Assembly (NCBI GenBank): GCA_964019335.1
Contig: OZ025757.1
Span: 152,547 to 216,546, forward strand
Length of the DNA stretch: 64,000 nt
Direction of reading: 5' to 3'
From: Diplonema japonicum
Taxonomy: Eukaryota > Euglenozoa > Diplonemea > Diplonemida > Diplonemidae
Shown: in pieces, positions 49,983 through 58,212 of the stretch
How the letters are laid out: each line of letters starts with the position of its first letter
Position numbering within the stretch: the stretch's first letter is position 1
Made by a program: the position numbers and the translations under genes
The notes under the pieces: generated by a model
Told to the model about the DNA's origin: nothing
Database searches by the model: none
Seen by the model: the letters and a program-made list of their open reading frames with translations, nothing else

Positions 49983-51569
49983 TCAAGTATCCTTCGGCAC
50001 AAGCGTCAACTGAGGTGCGGGGTCAATTGTCACAGAAAAGCGTAGCTGGTCGGGATCGTGCCTGGCATCCACGACAAAACACTTCGCAGGTTCCCCGTTG
50101 AGCGAGGGCGGCGCCCTAGACTCAATCTTGAAATACTTATGCCCGTTCTTATGCAGGTACCTCTTCACAGGCATCTGGCTCTCCACTAAATCAGCAAAGA
50201 ACTCACACAACGTGGGCAAGGTCTCCTCAAGTTCCAACCCACGAAAATCAGGCACTATAATAGCATTGGTTTCCGTGTAACCAACACAGCAATCCACGGA
50301 ATTATCAACGATCAGGGTGTTGTCCAAGTCCCGACCTAGTAATGAAAGATCTTTTCGAGGGTGTGCAAGGCCTTTGCCCTCGAACCACTTTTCATGCCGG
50401 TATACACACTCTGACACAAATTGCAATTCGGGGTCGATGTTCGACAAAATCGCTGCAGAGTAGTCTTTGGTACTTGCCGTCCACACGACAACATTGCACC
50501 CTAGCCGTCGCAGGCAACGCAGAAGCTCTTGAGACCCCGGGCGGAGACAAAGGTGAGACCCATTGCCCCTAGTGTAAATCAGCGTTTCATCCAGATCAAG
50601 AACTATCGTGTAGAGCCTCGTCCCATCGGAATTCGTCGCAGAAATTGGTTCCAAGAGGTTTTGGTTGCCGGTGATGGTTTTCCTACGCCATGCGTTGAAC
50701 GACTCGAGATTGCCGTTTTCCTCAATCTCGCGGACATCTTTCCCGGATAGTTCCTGCCACCACGATGCACGTCTGAGTTCCTGAGCTTTCCGAATCTCCG
50801 CTTCTTTCTTCCCATCTAACTTGCACAAAGCATATTTTTTCACAGCTGTACGCATTCCGATTTTCACTCCGTAAGATAAAGATTCGACATGCGAATCTTT
50901 GAGTAGCGATAGCAGTCTTGAAGCAGCTGATTGTTTCTCCTCGTCCGTTGATTCGATTTGACTGTTTTCGTCAGACACAACAGGGTACACCTTACCCCGT
51001 CTGATTAACAACGGTGCGGAGTGGTACCATCTAAGTAAGAGGATGATGACCTCCGGGCGAAGGCGTTTTTTCACGGTGACGTCTGTGCCGAAGGCGAGAT
51101 CCTCCAGTTTTTTCTCCTCCAAAACAATTTCGGATTTTGGTGTGGTGTTAGATCGGATTGCGTTGGCCGTTAGGCTGACCTGCATGATGGAAATGAACAG
51201 AGAGCTGAGAGGGATTTCAACAGGGCCTATACAACGTAAGCAGTCCGTGATTTCCGGTGTCATGAAGGAGCCGATGAGCAGGCCGATGTTCAACGAGGTG
51301 TCTGATCTGAAGATGGGATACGCGTACTTCTTGTAGCGCGAGCCCACTAGCTGGTACTGACCGGATTTTGGGTCGGGGTTTTTCCCCGGTGCTTGAAACT
51401 CGTCCTCTGGGGTGTCGTCCTGTGATGGCTGCTTGGCTTGCTCGGCGGGGGTGCTCTCTGTGCTATCTTGCTTGTCGATGCTGCTTGATTTCTTCACCGG
51501 CCGTGTCGTGTTTGTTTTTTGCCTCTTACCCGTCACCGTGGCTGCTTCCTCTGAGCAGCATTGTCCCAT
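49983..51569 (-). CDS. FCP1/SCP-like (NIF-type) HAD phosphatase with N-myristoylation-like start (528 aa)
   Basis: Complete 528-residue frame. The C-terminal half is an FCP1-homology domain: the HAD nucleophile motif VLDLDETL has D325, D327 and T329, followed by VVWTAS (361-366) and the final acidic motif LDNTLIVDNS (D422, N423). In characterised SCP/Dullard proteins these residues dephosphorylate Ser/Thr, for example in the RNA polymerase II tail. The N-terminus MGQCCSEE has Gly2 plus Cys4 and Cys5, a dual myristoylation/palmitoylation pattern, so membrane attachment is inferred. Residues 70-310 form a family-unknown region. An A19 run on the coding strand runs directly into the ATG. Confidence 0.92.
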   Translation of the reverse strand: MGQCCSEEAATVTGKRQKTNTTRPVKKSSSIDKQDSTESTPAEQAKQPSQDDTPEDEFQAPGKNPDPKSGQYQLVGSRYKKYAYPIFRSDTSLNIGLLIGSFMTPEITDCLRCIGPVEIPLSSLFISIMQVSLTANAIRSNTTPKSEIVLEEKKLEDLAFGTDVTVKKRLRPEVIILLLRWYHSAPLLIRRGKVYPVVSDENSQIESTDEEKQSAASRLLSLLKDSHVESLSYGVKIGMRTAVKKYALCKLDGKKEAEIRKAQELRRASWWQELSGKDVREIEENGNLESFNAWRRKTITGNQNLLEPISATNSDGTRLYTIVLDLDETLIYTRGNGSHLCLRPGSQELLRCLRRLGCNVVVWTASTKDYSAAILSNIDPELQFVSECVYRHEKWFEGKGLAHPRKDLSLLGRDLDNTLIVDNSVDCCVGYTETNAIIVPDFRGLELEETLPTLCEFFADLVESQMPVKRYLHKNGHKYFKIESRAPPSLNGEPAKCFVVDARHDPDQLRFSVTIDPAPQLTLVPKDT

Positions 51570-51681
51570 TTTTTTTTTTTTTTTTTTTCCTTTTTTTTTT
51601 TTTGATTTTGTTTCGGGGGATAAAAACGGTGGGAGAAAAAAAAAAAAAAAAATGTATGTGGCATAGTGTGTGTGTGTGTGT

Positions 51682-51717
<36 letters not shown>

Positions 51718-53198
51718 ACTGATGGATCTTAACGGAAAGAGAGAAAAAAAAAAAATGTGTGCCCACCCCACCCCACCCCAGTCCCTTTTTTCCCTCGCCA
51801 AATTCTGCACTCTCTTCGGAAACAAATCAAAGCACCCTCTTTGCAACCAATAAGACAACTGATGAGGGTAGCGATAACAACGGAGTATTCCCGACAAATG
51901 GGCTCTACCCCCCCCCCCCCCCCCCCAATGAAGAAGAAAAGAAGAAGGAAAAAAAAGAGTCATAACTTAACTTTTGTTTACCCGATTTCATTTTTGTTTT
52001 TTGTTTTGTCGTGCAAGAATAGAAAAGAATTTTCGGAAAACGTTAAAAATAAGTTACGGCTCATGGAAAGAAAAAAAAGAGAAGAGAAAAAAAAAAGCAG
52101 GACAAACCCCCTTCTGGAGGGCCGTCCTTTAAAAAAAAAAAAAAAAAAAAAAAAAGAAAGAAAATAATAGAAATTGCTTATGAACTCAACGCAAAAAGCC
52201 ACCGTAAATTAAGGGTACTCAAAACCTTTGAATTAAGGGGTGTGATTGGGAGGATTAAAAAGAAAAAAAAAAAAAAAAAAAAAAATACATGAAGGTGCCA
52301 AGAAGGCAATTTTTCTTCTTCCCCAAGAGAAGTCGAGCCAGATTTGTTCAAGAGATGGTGGTTCCCTTACTAGGGGAGAGAACTCTATTGATGCACTCCC
52401 CTTAATTTATTAAAAACGTTTTTCTTTCTTTTTTTTTGGGGGGGGAATGGCTTGCTCCTCTTTTACTCACTTCTCATTCTCGTGCCTCAACAAAAAAATA
52501 TATGAGTTAAAGGAGGCCGGTGTTGGCGGCGCCCCAAAAAAAAGGAAGATAAACTGAAAAAATGATTAAAAAAAAAGGTGGGAAAAAAAAAAAAAAATAC
52601 ATAAAAGCGTTTTGCGTCCGGGAAAAAAAGAAAGGAGGAGAAGAAAAAAAAAAAAAAAAAAAAAAAAAACGTTTTTTTTCTTTTTTTTTTTTTTTTTTCT
52701 TTTTTCTTTTTTTTCCTCTCCTTCCTGCGAACGAGCTCAGGTTTCAATAGTTTGGGAATGCAGTATTTGGGTTTGTACTTGGATTTCTATATTTGGCCCC
52801 CTTCGTGTGCAAAGTTACTTCAGAGAGTCGGGTTTGTGATGTAGCTTTGGGAACTACTGCCAACACACAGATAATGACTTCACCATCATCTTTTTTTTTT
52901 TGAAAATAGCGGGCCGAATTTAATCTGGGCCAGTACAATTATGGGGGCTTTTTTTTTTTTTTTTTCTCGGCACAATGACATGCCAAATCCCGTGGAAGAA
53001 AAAAGAAAAAAAAGAAAGAAGAAGAAGAAATAAAAAAAAAAAAAAGAAAAAGGAGGAAAGAGAGGAGTTGAAACGGAATTTCTTTTTGATTTTTTTTTTT
53101 TTTTTTTTTTTTTTAGTCAAGGTGCCAGTGCTCAAATAAAGTGTACCATGAGAGGTACTTTGGAGAGAGGTGCTCGTAGCCACATTTCTAGGAAGAGT

Positions 53199-53239
<41 letters not shown>

Positions 53240-53447
53240 GTGTGTTTGCGGTCGCCTCTCAGGGTGACAGTAGAAGAAAGTAGAAGGGGAAGAACATAAA
53301 ATTTAACCATTAATCCCACAGGCAAAAAAAACCGAAATAAGCCCATTTTTGAGGCGATTCCAAAAAATTCAAAAAAAAAAAATGGCAGCATTTAACCATA
53401 CAAAGTGTTCTTTTTATGGAGAAATGACTTCTGGAGACATTCAGGTA
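51570..53447. other. Intergenic, homopolymers and repeat fragments
   Basis: It contains the A/T block at the FCP1-like start, a (TG)n tract near 51665-51682, the diverged hairpin cassette at 52097-52130, an R2 left-end fragment at 52497-52535 and many A/T runs. No gene seen. Confidence 0.6.
52097..52130 (+). repeat. Short recurrent hairpin cassette between A-runs (copy 3, diverged)
   Basis: GCAGGACAAACCCCCTTCTG then GAGGGCCGTCCTTT. It matches the copies at 6184 and 22588 with a few substitutions and again lies between A-runs. Confidence 0.7.
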
Positions 53448-54397
53448 TCAGGGTTTCCCTGAACTCGCTTTTGAACTTCTGATTTTTGACCCAACACCCT
53501 TTTTGGTAAGGGGGGGAAGAGGAGTAGAAAAAAGTGCAAAATGTTCTTTACCCATGCATTTACAGAGGCCATGTGCGATGCATTCTTCCAGTTCATTGAA
53601 CTTGATGGGGGAATTGACGCTCTTCGCAAGTACCCAGCAGTTGAAGAGGCTTTTGTCAAGCAGGAACCTTAATATTTTCATCTGCCACCGGCGGCTTTGG
53701 ACCACTTTGTGTTGCGTTGGGTGGCAGCATCGTTCCCATCTACACCCCCCATAAGGGAGGTGTAGGTTTCAACGACCTTTGGAATGGGAAAGGCGACCCT
53801 GGACTTTTTCTTTGCCTTGCCGACCCATCTTTGACGAGTGGCGGTCATCTTTGACGAGCGGCGGTCATCTTTGGCTTGAAAGGGGGTGCGCTCAGGAGAA
53901 GCACAAGCTTTCCGCCCTGCCACAAAAAAGAAGTGCATGCCGGGCCTGTTTCGTTGGAACACACGGAACTCTCCCCTTTTCATCACCTGCCCCTTGCACA
54001 GATATATGTTTCCAAAGAACAGCTCAAACCGGTTTCCGGACATGACGCGCGCAAACCCCTGAGTATGCATAATGGAGTCAGGATCGGTTTTTTAGTAGTC
54101 ACGGAAGTTGGGACGGATGGTGAGGTCCATTAACACCCATAGGCCCAGAAACGCTCGGATTTCGGTTTCCGTGACTCTTTTGTCGATTTTGCGGCGCTCC
54201 AGGTGGTTGTTTGTGAATGCTGTCAGGCATCGGAGGCTGTATGGTGTAAAAAACGAATAAAAAAGCTGGAGAGGGCTCTTCCCTGTTGGGTCGTCTGCTG
54301 GTTCGATTACACTGCCTCTTTCCACCCCATTTCCTCCAATTCTTCCACTTTCCTCCCCCCAAGTACTACTAGACTCAGAACTACCATTTTCTGACAT
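53448..54397 (-). pseudogene. piggyBac-like transposase remnant 2 (frameshifts, central deletion)
   Basis: The N-terminal piece (54092-54397) has PLQLFYSFFTPYSLRCLTAF and TETEIRAFLGLWVLMDLTIR followed by PNFRDY, the piggyBac amino-terminal pattern. The next frame (53678-54070) has SGNRFELFFGNIYLC, then jumps to PKVVETYTSLMGGVDGNDAA and KWSKAAGGR, the conserved MGGVDxxD carrying the last catalytic Asp. A third frame continues KILRFLLDKSLFNCWVLAKS. The first two catalytic Asp blocks are not seen, and frames change at about 54090 and 53690. It is therefore a dead, internally deleted copy. It is distinct in sequence from the remnant at 13986-14794. Confidence 0.82.
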
Positions 54398-54671
54398 TTC
54401 TTAGCATTCTTCATTCACTCACGACCAGCCCTCTGCTCCAGTCGAGTATTCTTCATTCTCAAATCATTTTTTCCCCCGGATTTTTCGACCTCTCAAATTC
54501 TTAAAAAATAATGCTGAAAAGGGGCAGCATTTAGCCAAACAAAAGTGGAAAAAATCGCGCAATGGCGTCAGAAAAGTGAAAGAAAGGTCATAATTTGACC
54601 AAAAGGCCTATAGATTTTTTTCTTTTTTTTTCTTTTTTATGTCATATATATATGACATGCGGGTTTAATGG

Positions 54672-54702
<31 letters not shown>

Positions 54703-55282
54703 GAATCCTACGTATTAAAACACACATACTTTCCACTTCTTTTTTTTTTCCCCCTCCCCCTCTTTTATGTTTTAGTAGTTGGAGCAGGTCAAAAAAAAAA
54801 AAAAGAAACTTGAAATACAGCGAAGAACTGGGTGGAGAGGGCACCCAAAAATAACCGGGGAGGGGAAGGGGAGGGGGGCTGTAAATTAATTTGAGAGCCA
54901 TACAAATCAGTGTATAAATGGAAGGCGAAGAAGAAGAAAAAAAAGAAAAGAAAACTGGACTGGCAAAGCTCCGAGTTTTTTTTTTTTTCTTTTTTTTTTC
55001 TTCTTTTTTTTTTCTTTTTACATCCCCTCAACGGTGTTTGGACATTTTATCAAGTCCTAATATCCCTCCCCCACTTTTTACAGTTAAAAAAAAAAAATCA
55101 ATTCGGCCCATATCTCTAAAACCGCGTTTAAAAAAAAAGATGGTGGGGGAAAGACAATAGTATATCACAAAAAAAATCTTTTTTTTTTTTTAAAATAGGG
55201 TGCTACCGGTGAGGGCCGACAGCGAACACCATTTCATGGTACCTGAAACTTCATGTTATATAACTCAATGTTTAAAAAAAAG

Positions 55283-55313
<31 letters not shown>

Positions 55314-55523
55314 AGAAGAAGAAGAAAAACACTTTTTGTTTTTCCTCTCCTTTCTTTGTTTTTTTCTTTGTTTTTTTTTTTTTTTTTTTTGCGTTGTGTC
55401 CGAAGCCAATCAGAACCTTTAGGTAGGATGTAATAATAATAAATAAATAAATAATAAAAACACACACACACGCAAGAGAACTTTTTTTTTATTCTCCTCT
55501 TTTTATTTTTTTTTTCTCCTCCT
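54398..55523. other. Intergenic, no gene
   Basis: A/T runs, a TATATATA palindromic stretch at 54645-54655, the cassette at 55104-55124 and an R2 right-end fragment at 55200-55262. No coding evidence. Confidence 0.6.
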
Positions 55524-56645
55524 TCAGTCACCCGGGTATACCATCTGTGGTTTGAACGGAGTAGGCGAAGAGGGAACCTCATCGGCTTCCTCATCCAGCA
55601 CATCGTGCTTCTCACCAACGGCTGGAGCAAACCCGTAAATACACACCAAACACACAGAAACTACAACAAGAATACCTACCAGCCTTAACACATCCCCCAC
55701 CCCGGAAGAAGACCCATCCTCAACCACAACCACCCCGTCAACAGGTACATCAGGAGATGGAACCAATGGAGTCGTATTCTGAAAAACCTCTGGAACAGGT
55801 GTGGGCAATGTGTCACCCACCACAGGAACCATCTGCCTTTGGTGGGTTACCTTCCCTAACGGACTAAAGGTCATGTGTACTGGAGCGGTGGTGTCAGGGG
55901 GCTGTGTTTCAGGAGCAGGAGTGTCTGGGCTCAAAGTATCGGGTGCAACTGTGTCTTTGCTTACATTGTTGCTACCACCTCCACCTCCACCTCCACCTCC
56001 ACCACAACTACTAAAAGCATCGCAGTCGAAACCTTGACCACATCCTTGCACATTGTCGTCACAGCAAATAGCTTTCATATGCTTGCAGTCCAGCTTGTCG
56101 TTGTACTCAACATAAGCACGATCAATGGTGGCCACCAGTGCCGGATCGCCTACAGTTATCTTTTTGGTCGACCCTTGGATTTTATCGAATGTCGTCCGTG
56201 TGCCCATGGTGAAGGCGGAGTCGATTTCGACAGATAGATACCCACCGCCGCTTGAGTGGGGTTCGAAGGTGCATCTTACGTAGTCCCAGTCTCCAGTAAT
56301 TAGGAATGTGGTTACGGCTTTGCTATGGGCGTAGCATGTTACAGAGCCGCTGGTGTAGGCGATGCCGAAACCGTCTTCGTCGCCCATTATGAAGCATTTG
56401 AGGGAGTTGCAGCGGTGTATGTTGACCCATGCCATCCACATGACGGTGGCCACGCCGTTGATGGCGGTGCTTTGTGCGTCGTCGCTGGTCCACACGTCGT
56501 TCGTTATCTCGATCGCGGTGTTGGTGTCTTGTACACCTTTCACCTTTACAGCCGCACCGCCTCCATATGTCCCTTTGTCCCAGTCGGCTTTCCAGTTCCA
56601 ACACAACCCCTCCGCGATTATAATGGCTAGCACGGCTAACCGCAT
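55524..56645 (-). CDS. Type I membrane protein with LamG/concanavalin-like ectodomain (373 aa)
   Basis: I start at the ATG at 56645 (MRLAVLAIIIAEGLCWNW), a signal peptide. The frame is open further upstream, but that part only translates an A-run and the end of the preceding gene. Residues about 20-210 resemble a laminin-G/concanavalin-type fold (VMWMAWVNIHRC, GDWDYVRCTFEP, YLSVEIDSAFT). A Cys-rich piece follows (CKHMKAICCDDNVQGCGQGF), then a Gly10 linker and a short Pro/Thr stretch with APDT/SPDT words like those of the giant protein. A transmembrane helix (VLRLVGILVVVSVCLVCIYG) comes before a short cytosolic tail. The gene lies only 110 bp from the stop of the preceding gene. Confidence 0.85.
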   Translation of the reverse strand: MRLAVLAIIIAEGLCWNWKADWDKGTYGGGAAVKVKGVQDTNTAIEITNDVWTSDDAQSTAINGVATVMWMAWVNIHRCNSLKCFIMGDEDGFGIAYTSGSVTCYAHSKAVTTFLITGDWDYVRCTFEPHSSGGGYLSVEIDSAFTMGTRTTFDKIQGSTKKITVGDPALVATIDRAYVEYNDKLDCKHMKAICCDDNVQGCGQGFDCDAFSSCGGGGGGGGGGSNNVSKDTVAPDTLSPDTPAPETQPPDTTAPVHMTFSPLGKVTHQRQMVPVVGDTLPTPVPEVFQNTTPLVPSPDVPVDGVVVVEDGSSSGVGDVLRLVGILVVVSVCLVCIYGFAPAVGEKHDVLDEEADEVPSSPTPFKPQMVYPGD

Positions 56646-56755
56646 GTCATCAATTACAACAGTGTGGCATCCTTTTTTTTTTGGTGGGGGGGTTTTAGGA
56701 ACAACAAGAGATAATGCAATTAAAATACACAATTTCTTTTTTTTTTTTTTTTTTT

Positions 56756-57868
56756 TCAACACAGTATATTTCCGTTGCCTGTATGTTTCTTCGAGTTTCT
56801 GTATCGGTCTGCGTGTTGCGGGGAATAGTTCGCGCCACCGAAAAAACATTTCGAGCCCTGTTCCGGGTCGCGGGACAGTGGGGGCGACGGGGACGGTGTT
56901 GAAACACCCGCACGGGTTAACGGCGGGGGTATCACCTGCGGGTCTTCATATATCCGGGTAGGTGGGTGGAACGGCTCCTCATAATAGTCGGCTTTACTAA
57001 TCTGCGCCTCGCCCTGCTTTCGGATGACCTCGTGAAGCCTCTGCACCTCGCTTTCCAACGACTCCATCTTTTTTCTAAGATGCTCCTGCTCACCATCGTT
57101 GTTCTTCATGGGACGGGCTGAAACGCTTCTTTCTTTTACCTGTGGAACAGGCGCGAGTTCGGTTGTCCTCCTTCTCCGCGGGCCTCTTGCTGCCTCCAGT
57201 TCTTTCGCTTTCTCCCTGGCCTTGCGGGATTTCTCTTCCCATACTCTTATATTCTCCGTAACGCGTGACATGTAGCTTACTTTGTTTCTCTTTGTGTTTG
57301 TTGCCTGGCTGAGTAGCTGTCCTCGGTGGTGCCGTTCCTCCCTTTCGACAGTGCTTCGCCCGAAGGCCTCTAAGGATGACAGTTTGCATAATTCGATATG
57401 AGCGGAAGATTGCGAAGACGGGGCACTCCCGTCTGATAGTTCCAAGATGTCGTCGGGTTCGCCCAAGTAGGCTTCGTCCGGTGTGCACAATGCCTCGGCG
57501 GTCACGTCCTCTGTGGTGGTGTTGGTGGCCTTGTCAGTGGTGGTTGGTTGTTGCTGTGTTGGGTTTCCTACCCATATCCATTCTTGAGTTTCCTCATTCC
57601 ATGACCAGTCTGGGTTCGTGTCGTCGGGGGTCTTCCACACCCATTCCTCGTTTTCCCACACCCATTCACCCGTGGTGGCTTCTTCCTGTTGTTCTTCCTG
57701 CGGTGGTGGTGTTTCTTCTTCTTCCCTCTCGTTTAAGGTGGGTGGTTGCTCTTCGTCTTTCTCCTCGGGTTCCCCCTCGTTGGTTTCCTCATTCGTTTCT
57801 TCTTCCGGCGGCGCTTCTGCGTCCCACACCCACTCCCCTTGCTCTTCGCTCCACAACCACTGTCCCAT
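56756..57868 (-). CDS. Trp-x-Trp repeat, acidic, coiled-coil protein (370 aa)
   Basis: I start at the ATG at 57868 (MGQWLWSEEQGEWVW). The longer frame to 58042 only translates a G/C run and an A54 run. The acidic N-terminus carries six W-x-W motifs at 4-6, 13-15, 69-71, 76-78, 88-90 and 97-99, in pairs spaced like WLWSEEQGEWVW and WSWNEETQEWIW. This resembles, without matching, aromatic repeat modules such as OCRE. Residues about 200-228 and 258-290 are charged heptad-like helices (RKKMESLESEVQRLHEVIRK), probably coiled coils. The C-terminus is Pro-rich. No signal peptide or membrane helix; a cytosolic or nuclear scaffold is a guess. Confidence 0.82.
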   Translation of the reverse strand: MGQWLWSEEQGEWVWDAEAPPEEETNEETNEGEPEEKDEEQPPTLNEREEEETPPPQEEQQEEATTGEWVWENEEWVWKTPDDTNPDWSWNEETQEWIWVGNPTQQQPTTTDKATNTTTEDVTAEALCTPDEAYLGEPDDILELSDGSAPSSQSSAHIELCKLSSLEAFGRSTVEREERHHRGQLLSQATNTKRNKVSYMSRVTENIRVWEEKSRKAREKAKELEAARGPRRRRTTELAPVPQVKERSVSARPMKNNDGEQEHLRKKMESLESEVQRLHEVIRKQGEAQISKADYYEEPFHPPTRIYEDPQVIPPPLTRAGVSTPSPSPPLSRDPEQGSKCFFGGANYSPQHADRYRNSKKHTGNGNILC

Positions 57869-57905
57869 GGTCGGTGGTGTTCTTACATCTGACCTGTGCG
57901 ATGGT

Positions 57906-57960
<55 letters not shown>

Positions 57961-58159
57961 CCTTGTGGGATTGATCGATTGAAGGACGGGGGGGGGGGGG
58001 GGGGGGGGAACCACCCACACAAGCAAGAAGAAATAACCGCAAAAAAAAAAGAAGAAAAAAAAGGCAAAAAACGGTCTAGAAAAAAAAAAATACGGATTTT
58101 TTTTTTCTTTTTGAATTTCTGTATGGCCCAGTGTAAAAAAAAAAAAAAAAAAAAAAAAA
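57869..58159. other. Spacer with T54 run and A25 run
   Basis: On the coding strand an A54 run (57907-57960) ends about 38 nt before the Trp-repeat start codon. A G run (57989-58008) and an A25 run (58135-58159; T25 on the coding strand) mark the 3' limit of the retrotransposon. Confidence 0.7.
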
Positions 58160-58212
58160 GAGACATTTAAGGGTACCTGCGGTATGTGGCAGGACGCCTG
58201 AAGAGTCTCAAT

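Noticed and set aside
57869-58042. N-terminal extension of the Trp-repeat protein
   Set aside because: It translates a G/C run into poly-Pro and an A54 run into poly-Lys, and has no conserved content.
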